Assembly: GCA_004553625.1 (NCBI GenBank)
Contig: SFKX01000012.1
Location: forward strand, 13,815 to 77,814
From: Clostridiales bacterium
GTDB taxonomy: Bacteria > Bacillota_A > Clostridia > Oscillospirales > Oscillospiraceae
Length of the DNA stretch: 64,000 nucleotides
Direction of reading: 5' to 3'
Under the pieces are notes generated by a model. It was not told the DNA's origin, did no database searches, and saw only the letters and a program-made list of their open reading frames with translations. Positions within the stretch are counted from its first letter, which is position 1; each line of letters starts with the position of its first letter. The position numbers and the translations under genes were made by a program. Shown piece by piece: positions 15,344-23,352 of the stretch.

Positions 15344-17803
15344 ATGAAGTCCAAATTCAAAAAATTAATGGCGGCAGCACTGGTCCTCTGCCTTGTCTTG
15401 GCCTTGCTGCCCGCAGCCGCATTCGCAGACGGTGACGCAGGGACTCAGGACCCCGGCCAGGGTGAAGGCTCGCTCGGAGGTAATACCTGCGCCATAACCT
15501 ATGAAAATGCCAACGGAACACCGAAACCCGGCGGGATATACGACAACGGCACCGTCACCGTTGTGCCTAAGAACGGCAATGGTGAAGGCACTCCCTCCGA
15601 GTTTGAGGAAGGCACCGAAGTGGTCATCACGGCTACCCCGAATCCGGGCTGCGGTATATTCAAGTTCACGGTAGGCGATAAGGTCGTAGAGATCACCGAC
15701 CCCACACAGTCTTATTCAACCGACTATACCATCATTCAGGACACCACGATAACCGCCGGCTTCAACACGGTCTACAACATCACCATCCCGACGTTTGAGC
15801 ACGGCAGCATCACCGCAGACGAGGTAGCGTTTGCCGGTGACCAGGTGACTCTTAATGTGCTCCCTGACAGGGGTTACGCAGTCAAAGGTCTGACCTTCTA
15901 CAATGCGGATACCGACGAGGTAGCTAATATCGAGCTCGATGGCAGCAACACCTTTACGATGCCTGCATACAACGTGAGAATCTCTGCCAGTTTTGAGCGC
16001 GTAACTGTGATGGACTATTACAGCGTTGAGTGCGATGTTATTGGCGGACACGGCACGGTGTATGCTGATAACTCGAAGTACATTCAAGGCCAAACCGTGA
16101 ATCTGACCATAACCAATGACCCCGGGTACATGCTCAATCAGCTTTATTATGTTGAAAAGGGCGGGTTCTTTGATCCTCAGCCCATAACCAACGCCTCGTT
16201 CGAGATGCCGGCTTATGACGTCATCGTTTACGCCATCTTCGATAAGGTCGCGGATACATACACCATCGGTACCAATGTTACCGGCAAGGGTATCGTGACC
16301 GTCAGCCCGACCGGCCCGGTGGCCGAAGGCGAGTGGGTCACCGTGACCGCGACTCCCGCTGAGGGATACAGGCTCGCGGCACTGAGGTACTTCGTTGACG
16401 GCGAGACCTGGGCTCCCGAAAACGTCACGAGCGGCGTGCCGTTCAGGATGCCGGGCTACAACATCACCGTTTACGCCGTGTTCGTACCCGTCTCCGGCGA
16501 GTACGCCATCAATGTCAAGACTGACGGCGGCTGCACGGTCATTTCGGAGAAAACCGCCGCGTACGGCGAATATGTCACGATCGACATCGACATGAACGCC
16601 GGCCACCACCTCTATAACGTGTACCTCGACAACGAGCTTGTCACCGACGACGTGTACTGGTACAACGGGCAGTGGCACTACAGCTTCTATATGCCCAGGC
16701 ATGACGTGGACATCTACGTCACCACCACTACCAAGTACTTCGTCAACCCCGTCTACAACATTGACGGCGGCGCGGTGGAAGTCTGGGTCAAGGACGCCAG
16801 CGGCTGGGACAGCACCATCTTCGCCGATAAGGGTGACTGGGTCTGCTTCAAGGTCAGCCCGTACAGCGGCTATGAGCTCGGCAGCGTCAGCGTCATCGGC
16901 CGCTGGAGCAACCAGAGCTACGACGTCCACTACAACAACTACGACGGCTGCTACTACTTCAAGATGCCCGGCGAGAGCGTTGACCTCTCCGTCAGCTTCG
17001 TCGACGGCCAGCACAGGGTGTACGTCAAAGATGTCTCGAACGGCAGCCTGACTGCCAACGTCAATTGGGCTGCCGAGGGCGACAAGGTCTACGTCACCGC
17101 CAAGCCCAGCAAGGGCTATGAGCTCACCTGGCTCTCCGTCAAGGCCGCGGACGGCACCGTCCTCAAGATCTATGAGGCCCTGGGCGAGAACACCTATTAC
17201 TTCTATATGCCCGACCAGTACGTCACGGTCTCCGGCATCTTCTCGCTCATCAGCTCCGGCCTGCCCTTCGTGGACGTGAACTCCGGTGCGTGGTATTATG
17301 ACGCGGTCTCCTTTGTCTACAACAAGGGCATCATGAACGGCGTCACCTCCACCACCTTCGAGCCGAACTCCACCATCACCCGTGGCATGGTCGTGACGAT
17401 GCTCTGGCGCATGGCCGGCGAGCCCTACGTCAGCGGCGGCTCCTTCTCCGACGTGGCCTCCGGCCGCTACTACAGCACCGCCGTCGCCTGGGCTGCCAAG
17501 AACGGTATCGTGGACGGCTACAGCAGCACCGTGTTTGGTGTGAACGACCCCGTCACCCGTGAGCAGTTCGCCACCATCCTCTACCGCTACGCCAAGTACA
17601 TGGGCTACAGCACCACCGGCTCCAGCCTCACGGGCTACTACGACGCCAACAGCGTCAGCTCCTGGGCCAGAGACGCCATGGGCTGGGCCGTCAAGAACGG
17701 CATCATTACCGGCTCCGGCAACTCGAGGCTCAATCCCACCGGCACCGCCTCCCGCGCCGAGGTCGCCCAGATGTTCATGAGCTTCTACGAGTTCACCACC
17801 TGA
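15344..17803 (+). CDS. Secreted surface protein with InlB-type repeat domains and three SLH domains
   Basis: An 819-residue exported protein. Residues 1-28 form a signal peptide (basic start, hydrophobic core, AAAFAD cleavage region). The middle is a chain of roughly seven divergent InlB B-repeat-like modules of 60-80 residues, recognisable by the recurring F-x-MP-x-Y/H-D/N-V pattern. Residues ~640-815 are three S-layer homology domains (FVDVNSGAWYYDAVSF, FSDVASGRYYSTAVAW, YYDANSVSSWARDAMGW) that should bind secondary cell-wall polymer. The ligand is unknown; an adhesin or wall-architecture role is inferred. It is the first of three tandem paralogues. Confidence 0.88.
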   Translation: MKSKFKKLMAAALVLCLVLALLPAAAFADGDAGTQDPGQGEGSLGGNTCAITYENANGTPKPGGIYDNGTVTVVPKNGNGEGTPSEFEEGTEVVITATPNPGCGIFKFTVGDKVVEITDPTQSYSTDYTIIQDTTITAGFNTVYNITIPTFEHGSITADEVAFAGDQVTLNVLPDRGYAVKGLTFYNADTDEVANIELDGSNTFTMPAYNVRISASFERVTVMDYYSVECDVIGGHGTVYADNSKYIQGQTVNLTITNDPGYMLNQLYYVEKGGFFDPQPITNASFEMPAYDVIVYAIFDKVADTYTIGTNVTGKGIVTVSPTGPVAEGEWVTVTATPAEGYRLAALRYFVDGETWAPENVTSGVPFRMPGYNITVYAVFVPVSGEYAINVKTDGGCTVISEKTAAYGEYVTIDIDMNAGHHLYNVYLDNELVTDDVYWYNGQWHYSFYMPRHDVDIYVTTTTKYFVNPVYNIDGGAVEVWVKDASGWDSTIFADKGDWVCFKVSPYSGYELGSVSVIGRWSNQSYDVHYNNYDGCYYFKMPGESVDLSVSFVDGQHRVYVKDVSNGSLTANVNWAAEGDKVYVTAKPSKGYELTWLSVKAADGTVLKIYEALGENTYYFYMPDQYVTVSGIFSLISSGLPFVDVNSGAWYYDAVSFVYNKGIMNGVTSTTFEPNSTITRGMVVTMLWRMAGEPYVSGGSFSDVASGRYYSTAVAWAAKNGIVDGYSSTVFGVNDPVTREQFATILYRYAKYMGYSTTGSSLTGYYDANSVSSWARDAMGWAVKNGIITGSGNSRLNPTGTASRAEVAQMFMSFYEFTT

Positions 17804-17819
17804 TAAATATTCCAGCTTC

Positions 17820-17845
17820 GCCGGGCGGCTAATTAGCCGCCCGGC
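17820..17845 (+). terminator. Intrinsic terminator after the first SLH gene
   Basis: A perfect 13-bp palindrome, GCCGGGCGGCTAA paired with its complement, followed by TCTTGTATTATT. The same arrangement recurs after the second SLH gene. Confidence 0.85.
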
Positions 17846-17847
17846 TC

Positions 17848-17875
17848 TTGTATTATTCGAGGTTTTATGTTATCT
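17848..17875 (+). promoter_or_regulatory. Candidate promoter of the second SLH gene
   Basis: TTGTAT (17848-17853), 16-bp spacer, TTATCT (17870-17875). The layout TTGTnTTATTC...ATGTTATCTT is repeated at 19960-19987 before the third SLH gene. The two intergenic regions are therefore paralogous, and the conserved boxes are likely the promoter. Confidence 0.6.
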
Positions 17876-17926
17876 TTAGCATAACCGCTTTCTCTTGAAC
17901 CGGATATGAAAAACGGAGGTAGAAAA

Positions 17927-19918
17927 ATGAAATCTAACTTGCACAAACTGATCGGCGCGTTTTTGGCTGTATGCCTCGTCGTGGCGGTCATGACTATGGG
18001 CGCATTTGCGTCCGAGGACGACAGCGGCACTTTGCCCTCCGTCACGCCGAGCGTGACGCCTTCCGTCACGCCCAGCCCCAGCCCCTCTGAAACGCCTAAC
18101 ATTACTGTTTCGTTCAGCGTTCAGGGCGAGCAGTATATTGATGACGTTTCCATTCTCGTAAACGGCAAAACTTATGTTCCCGGCGGAAACAAATATTCAA
18201 TCACAGCCCCCTTAGGTTCCAGCGTTTCCATCACTGTGACTGCTAAAGAAGGCTACGCCGTGACCGCCACTGCCAGTGGTAACTGGACCGCAAGCGGCAA
18301 CAGCGTTTCCACGACCAGCCTCACAAGCGGCGGCAGTATCTCCTTCACTGTAGCCGCCAAGGAACTGCACGACATTTCCGCTAGTGTTTCCTACGTGCCC
18401 GGCACCACACAGTCCGGCGCTTACATTTCTACCGACCCCAGCCAGGCCCGTGAAGGTGAAACCGTCACAGTCACCGTAAGCCTGGACGGCGGCCTGAAGG
18501 TCAAAAGCATTTCCGGCGGCGCCGGTGTTGATCTGAAGCAGATATCCAGCAGCAGCTCTCGCTATGTCCGGTACACCTTCACCATGCCTGACAGGGACGT
18601 ACAAATCACTGCCGAAATAGAAAAGACCACCTACAGCGTCACCGTGGGTTCCTTGATGCACGGTACGATAGATATTTATGTCGGCTACGGCAAAGACCCC
18701 TCTGCCCTTGAGTACGGCGACTGGGTCGAGGTGTATGTCCGCCCCGCTTCTGGCTACTACCTCAAATCCCTCAAGCACAATGGAAACAGCGTCGACGTCA
18801 CCGGCAACAAATATGAATTCCAGATCACAGAGGACACCTACATAACCGCGGAGTTCTCCGACTCGCTCTATGTCGAGACCTATTACTCCTCCTGGAACGG
18901 CACGGTCGTGACCTATGACCGCTACTGGGATAAGGAGACCGAGTTCGACTACGGTGACACCGTCTATGTCGAGATCACCCCGAAGGACGGCTACACCATT
19001 GACAAGATCTCCATAACCGACTCCGTCACCGGCAAGTCCGTCAGCTACACCGAGAGCAGCACCGAAAAGAACGTCTACTACTTCACGATGCCCGAGCACC
19101 CCGTCCTGGTGAAGGTGGAGTTCAAAGAGGGCTACTCCATCACCGTGGCCGACACCAAATACGGCAAGATAACGGTCAGCGAGAAGAACGCCGATGAGGA
19201 CGACAGGATCACCATCACCGTCGAGCCCGACTACGGCTACCAGCTCACCTGGCTCTCCATCAAGGCTAAGGACGGCACCAAGATCTCCTACAGCGAGGGC
19301 TATACCAAGAATACTTACTACTTCTATATGCCTGACCAGGACGTCACCATCTCCGCCACCTTCAGCCGCGGCACCCTGCCCTTCACCGACGTGAAGAGCA
19401 CCGACTGGTTCTATGACGCTGTCTCCTTCACCTACAACATGGGCATCATGGACGGCGTTGAGACCAACAAGTTCAGCCCCTCCACCACCATCACCCGCGG
19501 CATGGTCGTCACCATGCTCTGGCGCATGGCCGGTGAGCCCTACGCCAGCGGCACTTACTTCGACGACGTCAGCTACGGCCGCTACTACACCACCGCAGTC
19601 GCCTGGTCCGCCAGGAACAATATCATCGAAGGCAGCGGCGCGAACACCTTCGGCGTTGATGACCCCATCACCCGTGAGCAGCTCGCCGTTATCCTCTACC
19701 GCTACGCCAAGTACATGAACTACAGCACCACCACCTCCAGCCTCTACGGCTACGACGATGCGAACAAGGTCAGCTCCTGGGCCAAGGATGCCATGGGCTG
19801 GGCCGTCCGCAACGGCGTCATCGGCGGCGTGACCAACACCACTCTCTGCCCCAACAACACCGCCACCCGCGCCGAGGTCGCTCAGATGTTCATGAACTTC
19901 TACGACTTCGCAAACTGA
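17927..19918 (+). CDS. Secreted surface protein with repeat domains and three SLH domains (paralogue 2)
   Basis: A 663-residue exported protein. The start at 17927 has GGAGGT 6 nt upstream; an earlier in-frame ATG lacks one. A signal peptide (hydrophobic core GAFLAVCLVVAVMTMGAFA) is followed by a Ser/Thr/Pro-rich linker with VTPSVTPS repeats, several InlB-like modules, and three SLH domains from about residue 484 (FTDVKSTDWFYDAVSF onward). The last module and the SLH block are very close to those of the preceding gene, which supports tandem duplication. Confidence 0.88.
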   Translation: MKSNLHKLIGAFLAVCLVVAVMTMGAFASEDDSGTLPSVTPSVTPSVTPSPSPSETPNITVSFSVQGEQYIDDVSILVNGKTYVPGGNKYSITAPLGSSVSITVTAKEGYAVTATASGNWTASGNSVSTTSLTSGGSISFTVAAKELHDISASVSYVPGTTQSGAYISTDPSQAREGETVTVTVSLDGGLKVKSISGGAGVDLKQISSSSSRYVRYTFTMPDRDVQITAEIEKTTYSVTVGSLMHGTIDIYVGYGKDPSALEYGDWVEVYVRPASGYYLKSLKHNGNSVDVTGNKYEFQITEDTYITAEFSDSLYVETYYSSWNGTVVTYDRYWDKETEFDYGDTVYVEITPKDGYTIDKISITDSVTGKSVSYTESSTEKNVYYFTMPEHPVLVKVEFKEGYSITVADTKYGKITVSEKNADEDDRITITVEPDYGYQLTWLSIKAKDGTKISYSEGYTKNTYYFYMPDQDVTISATFSRGTLPFTDVKSTDWFYDAVSFTYNMGIMDGVETNKFSPSTTITRGMVVTMLWRMAGEPYASGTYFDDVSYGRYYTTAVAWSARNNIIEGSGANTFGVDDPITREQLAVILYRYAKYMNYSTTTSSLYGYDDANKVSSWAKDAMGWAVRNGVIGGVTNTTLCPNNTATRAEVAQMFMNFYDFAN

Positions 19919-19930
19919 ACAAAATACTCC

Positions 19931-19959
19931 GGGCCGGGCGGCTTTGAGCCGCCCGGCCC
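19931..19959 (+). terminator. Intrinsic terminator after the second SLH gene
   Basis: GGGCCGGGCGGCT, loop TTG, and its complement, followed by TTGTTTTATT. It is a near copy of the terminator after the first SLH gene. Confidence 0.85.
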
Positions 19960-19987
19960 TTGTTTTATTCCGCAAAACATGTTATCT
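19960..19987 (+). promoter_or_regulatory. Candidate promoter of the third SLH gene
   Basis: TTGTTT (19960-19965), 16-bp spacer, TTATCT (19982-19987), directly abutting the terminator hairpin. It shares its boxes and spacing with 17848-17875. Confidence 0.6.
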
Positions 19988-20021
19988 TAGCTCCAGAGCA
20001 TACGTATTGGGGGGACCCGAC

Positions 20022-20918
20022 ATGACCAAGAGGTTTATCTGCTTCCTGCTTGCCGCCGCGCTGCTCGCCTGCTCGGCCTTTGCCGCCGCGCCCGAGACCA
20101 GCCCCGAGCCCGCACAGCACAAGATCAATATAAGCTGCGACGCCCGCTTCGGCAGCGTCAAGCTGGACAGCCAGACCGGCACCTTCGGAGACAATATCTA
20201 TTTCCACGTCAGCGCTACGGAGGGCTTTGTCCCCGAAAACCCGAAAATCGCCACCGCCTCCGGCACGGCCGTGCAGTGCTACGTCGCGGATGACGAGGAC
20301 GGCATCTATGACTACTATTTCTCTATGCCCGACGAGGACGTGACGATAAGCCTGAGCTTCAGCTTTGCAGACGCTCCCTTCGACGACGTGCTGGTCACCG
20401 ACTGGTTCTGCGTCGAGGTGCTCCGCGCCTGCTCCGCGGGCTATATGAACGGCACTGGCGAGCGGAGCTTCAGCCCGAACGCCCCGGCGGACAGGGCCAT
20501 GCTTGTGACGGTCCTCTGGCGCATCGCCGGACAGCCGGAGCCCAAGGCCGCCTCCTCCTACTCCGACGTGGACGCCTCCGCCTACTATGCCAAGGCCGTC
20601 GCCTGGGCCGCGGAGAATGAGATCGTCAACGGCTACGAGGACGGCAGCTTCCGCCCGGCCGACGCGCTCACGCGCGAGCAGTTCGCCGCCATCCTCTACC
20701 GCTACGCGGTCTACTGCGGCTATGACGTCTCCGCCTCGAACAGCCTCTCCGCCTATACCGACGCCGGCAAGGTCGGCTCCTGGGCTCTCGACGCCATGAA
20801 GTGGGCCGTCGGCGCGGGCATAGTCACCGGCTCTGGCGCGGCTACCCTCGCCCCGCAGGGTACGGCTACGCGCGCCCAGACCGCCGTAATGCTCGTCAGG
20901 TTCACGGACAAGTTCTGA
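20022..20918 (+). CDS. Short secreted SLH-domain protein (paralogue 3)
   Basis: A 298-residue exported protein. The ATG at 20022 gives a signal peptide (MTKRFICFLLAAALLACSAFA) and follows a G-rich ribosome binding site; an earlier in-frame ATG lies before the candidate promoter. There is one InlB-like module (ending YYFSMPDEDVTISLSF), then three SLH domains from about residue 118. It is a minimal version of the two upstream proteins, with the same wall-anchoring end but almost no repeat stalk. Confidence 0.85.
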   Translation: MTKRFICFLLAAALLACSAFAAAPETSPEPAQHKINISCDARFGSVKLDSQTGTFGDNIYFHVSATEGFVPENPKIATASGTAVQCYVADDEDGIYDYYFSMPDEDVTISLSFSFADAPFDDVLVTDWFCVEVLRACSAGYMNGTGERSFSPNAPADRAMLVTVLWRIAGQPEPKAASSYSDVDASAYYAKAVAWAAENEIVNGYEDGSFRPADALTREQFAAILYRYAVYCGYDVSASNSLSAYTDAGKVGSWALDAMKWAVGAGIVTGSGAATLAPQGTATRAQTAVMLVRFTDKF

Positions 20919-20924
20919 AACTCG

Positions 20925-20965
20925 AACGGGCGCGGAAAATTGCTATTGACTTTCCGCGCCCGTTG
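20925..20965 (+). terminator. Terminator-like hairpin after the third SLH gene
   Basis: AACGGGCGCGGAAA pairs with TTTCCGCGCCCGTT across a 12-nt loop. The following T-run is weak (GATTTATATTATT). The -35 of the tRNA promoter lies at the end of the loop and the start of the 3' arm, so the two signals share sequence. Confidence 0.6.
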
Positions 20966-20974
20966 ATTTATATT
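20946..20974 (+). promoter_or_regulatory. Promoter of tRNA-Trp
   Basis: TTGACT (20946-20951), 17-bp spacer, TATATT (20969-20974), with the tRNA beginning 17 nt after the -10. Confidence 0.82.
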
Positions 20975-20990
20975 ATTAGAGCAACTCCAA

Positions 20991-21066
20991 AGGGGAATAG
21001 CTCAGTTGGCAGAGCGACGGTCTCCAAAACCGTAGGCCGAGGGTTCGAAACCTTCTTCCCCTGCCA
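20991..21066 (+). tRNA. tRNA-Trp (CCA anticodon)
   Basis: A 76-nt cloverleaf. Acceptor arm AGGGGAA/TTCCCCT, D-arm with AGCTCAGTTGGCAGAGC, anticodon stem ACGGT/ACCGT with loop CTCCAAA (anticodon CCA at 21024-21026), T-loop GGTTCGAAACC-type, and encoded 3' GCCA. It has its own promoter and terminator and stands alone. Confidence 0.96.
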
Positions 21067-21097
21067 CCCCGGGATGGTCATCCATCCCGGGGTTTTT
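21067..21097 (+). terminator. Terminator after tRNA-Trp
   Basis: CCCCGGGATGG, loop TCAT, CCATCCCGGGG, then TTTTT. It starts directly after the tRNA CCA end. It may also serve the convergent lipoprotein gene that ends at 21108. Confidence 0.92.
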
Positions 21098-21107
21098 GCG
21101 TTTTCCG

Positions 21108-22097
21108 CTACGTCCGCGCCGTTATTAGCACGCAGATGTTTCTGTCGCCGTTAGGCGTGCTTATCTTTCCGTCGGCCAGATACCGGCCGCCGCCTATGGA
21201 CTCGTAATTCCAGAGGTCGAACACGCCCTCGAATTCATCCGAGCGGAGCACCTGCCGCTGTTCGCCCGTCTCCGGGTCGATGTCCAGCACATAGCTGCCC
21301 AGCTCGACGCAGAGGCCGTGCTCCGGCCCCGCGTCCATTATCCTCGTCACGAACGAGTCGAACAGGAGCCCTTCGTCGAATTCGCCCGTCCGGCCGTCCA
21401 GACGCCGTATCCGGCAGCGCGTCGTGCTCTCATCGATGTGGAGCTCCTCCATCAGCCCCACGCCTCCGTCGCCGTAATTGAACAACCCGGCAAAACACTC
21501 CAGGCCGTCGATGCACCGGATAAGGCTTGCGCTCTCCGGGTCGATGACGCAGACGCGGGAGACCATGTTATGCGAATCGTCCAGCCTGGTGAACCTGAGG
21601 TACAGCAGACCATCCGAGCCGAAGCGGATGTCCTCCGGCGCTCCGCAATGCTCCGGCAGGGTCTCGCGGCAGTCGATGCTCTGCCCCGCATCCCCGTCAG
21701 GCCCGAGATGCCGGATGAGATATTCGCGCGGCACGCCGCCCATGAGCAGCATCCAAAGCCCTCCCTCGCCGTCGGAACAGGTGTCGAAAATGTCGGTGTA
21801 CACGATGTCCTCCGGCCCGAGCAGCTGCCTCATGCCGCCGCCGTCCATATCCGAGACGTAGATGCCGCCGGATGTCCCCCACAGCATGTCGTTGCAAATG
21901 TAGTAGAGCTTCCCGGCGCTGGCGCAGACTTCGTAATAGAACTCCCCCTCCGGCGGCTCGATGAACTCCCAGTCCAGCCCCTTCGCCGTACCCTCGAAGC
22001 GCGGCGCGTTTATGTCTAGGGACAGAGGCTCCTCCACGGCTGCGGCGCAGCCGGAGAGCAGCAGGAGCGCGGCGAAGAGCGCGCACAGTTTCTTCAT
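21108..22097 (-). CDS. Predicted lipoprotein, beta-propeller-like
   Basis: A 329-residue membrane-anchored lipoprotein of unknown function. The start at 22097 (MKKLCALFAALLLLSGCAAA) follows a GAGGTG site and gives a lipobox LLSGC. The rest is rich in short beta-strand segments with recurring D/G turns (YYICNDMLWGTSGGIYVSDM, DGLLYLRFTRLDDSHNMVSR), like propeller proteins of Clostridia. No catalytic motif is recognised. A sensor, binding or envelope role is only a guess. Confidence 0.65.
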   Translation of the reverse strand: MKKLCALFAALLLLSGCAAAVEEPLSLDINAPRFEGTAKGLDWEFIEPPEGEFYYEVCASAGKLYYICNDMLWGTSGGIYVSDMDGGGMRQLLGPEDIVYTDIFDTCSDGEGGLWMLLMGGVPREYLIRHLGPDGDAGQSIDCRETLPEHCGAPEDIRFGSDGLLYLRFTRLDDSHNMVSRVCVIDPESASLIRCIDGLECFAGLFNYGDGGVGLMEELHIDESTTRCRIRRLDGRTGEFDEGLLFDSFVTRIMDAGPEHGLCVELGSYVLDIDPETGEQRQVLRSDEFEGVFDLWNYESIGGGRYLADGKISTPNGDRNICVLITART

Positions 22098-22194
22098 CTT
22101 TCTCACCTCTTCCGCCATTGTAGCAGGCGGATGTATCATTTTTGTATCATTGGCCGCACAAATAAGCTCGCTGCAAAATGTGCAGCTTGACGGT

Positions 22195-22749
22195 TCAGCC
22201 GCAGGTAGCTTTCAGTGCTGAGCCGTTCAGGAGCTGGGCAAAGCAGTCCGGGGCCGGGTCCCGGTAGGCTCGGAAGCCCTCGAGCTTTATAGGGCGCAGC
22301 TTCGCGTAGTTGTAGCTCGCGAGCGGGCGGTCAAAGGCGTCGAAGCTGTGCGCGGACACGAGCAGGCCCTCCCGGCTGCGGCCCGTTATAAACAGCGTGT
22401 GGTAAAACCTCCCGTCCACACCTCCGAGCTGTACAAGGTCGGCTATCTCCAGCTCGTCTATGTCCGCGTCGCGCCCCCAGGGTCCGGGGCCGGAGTTCGT
22501 GGTCAGGAAGTTGTAGAGATATTGCACCCCCGTCCAGGCCGGCGCGCGGTCCGAGGAGCTCCGGTAGTACCAGCCGAAGGTTGGCGTGCAGTTCATGACG
22601 CAGCAGCCCGCGAGCAGGCACTGGGATATGAAGTTCGTGCAGTCCCCGCCGATGCCGGTGAAGTTGTAAAACAGCGGGTTTCGCCCGTAGGCCCAGCGCC
22701 GGGCATACTCCAAAGCCCTGCGGCGTTCATATTCCCTCTCCTTGAGCAT
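22195..22749 (-). CDS. Amidase-domain protein (Amidase_6 / NlpC-P60-like fold)
   Basis: A 184-residue protein without a signal peptide. The GGDCTNFISQCLLAGC segment carries the probable catalytic Cys, and a histidine follows in YHTLFIT and VSAHSFDAFDRPL. This is the pattern of the Amidase_6 family, whose members often act on the cell wall or during sporulation in Firmicutes. Its ribosome binding site is inside the 3' arm of the hairpin that ends the bioY transcript, so expression may depend on read-through. The substrate is unknown. Confidence 0.78.
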   Translation of the reverse strand: MLKEREYERRRALEYARRWAYGRNPLFYNFTGIGGDCTNFISQCLLAGCCVMNCTPTFGWYYRSSSDRAPAWTGVQYLYNFLTTNSGPGPWGRDADIDELEIADLVQLGGVDGRFYHTLFITGRSREGLLVSAHSFDAFDRPLASYNYAKLRPIKLEGFRAYRDPAPDCFAQLLNGSALKATCG

Positions 22750-22791
22750 AAAAAATCACCTCACCGCATGATACGCGGCGAGGTGGTTTTT
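22750..22791 (-). terminator. Hairpin between bioY and the amidase gene
   Basis: Arms at 22751-22767 and 22775-22791 pair over 17 positions with two weak pairs. On the minus strand the hairpin is followed by six Ts (22755-22750) that run into the amidase ATG. It should terminate nagA-bioY transcription, and it also contains the amidase ribosome binding site (AGGTGA). Confidence 0.75.
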
Positions 22792-22804
22792 GCTTTCAGC
22801 TCCT

Positions 22805-23341
22805 TTACACGCAGTAGGGCGCGAGCCGCTTCGCCAGGACCGCGGCGAGGCAGATCTTCGCGGCGTCTGCCGGGATGAAGGGCAGGACGCAGGCGGAGAG
22901 GACGGCTGTGACGCTCGCAGTCTCGCCCGCGCGGGCGTATACCGCGACGTACCAGGCGGTACCGAGGACATAGCAGCTCAGGAGCCCCGCGCACATTGAG
23001 AATACAAGCGCCGGCACGCCGCGGCCCAGGCGCTCCGCTCCCAGCCCGGCGATGAAGGCCGCGGGCAGGAAGCCAAGGATGTAGCCGCCAGTCGCTCCGA
23101 ACAGCGCGCCCACACCGCCCTGAAAGCCCGCGAACACCGGCAGGCCCAGCGCCCCCAGCAGGATGTAGAGCCCCAACGCCATCGCGCCGCGCCGCGCGCC
23201 CAGCGTCCCGCCCACGGCAAACACTGCAAAGGTCTGCATCGTGAAAGGTATCGCCGCCGGGACGCTCAGCCACGCGCAGAGCGAGACGAGCGCAGCGGAT
23301 ATTGAGATTTGAGCCATGTCCCGGGTGCTCATGCCCGCCAC
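22805..23341 (-). CDS. bioY: Biotin transporter substrate-binding component BioY
   Basis: BioY is the S-component of an ECF-type biotin importer in the membrane. The 178-residue product has about six hydrophobic segments and the family features PFTMQTFAVFAVGGTLGARR and GATGGYILGFLPAAFIAG. The start may be GTG 23341 or ATG 23332; neither has a strong ribosome binding site. It begins 11 nt after the nagA stop, so it is probably co-transcribed with nagA. No BirA operator is visible. The shared ECF module must be elsewhere. Confidence 0.93.
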   Translation of the reverse strand: MAGMSTRDMAQISISAALVSLCAWLSVPAAIPFTMQTFAVFAVGGTLGARRGAMALGLYILLGALGLPVFAGFQGGVGALFGATGGYILGFLPAAFIAGLGAERLGRGVPALVFSMCAGLLSCYVLGTAWYVAVYARAGETASVTAVLSACVLPFIPADAAKICLAAVLAKRLAPYCV

Positions 23342-23352
23342 GACAGCTGCGC

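Noticed and set aside
18212..19975. A 587-codon open frame on the minus strand across the second SLH gene
   Set aside because: Antisense shadow of a repetitive, GC-rich coding sequence; no domain recognised and no start signal.
20022..20918. Earlier in-frame ATG at 19944 for the third SLH gene
   Set aside because: It lies before the candidate promoter and inside the terminator of the preceding gene, and would hide the signal peptide.
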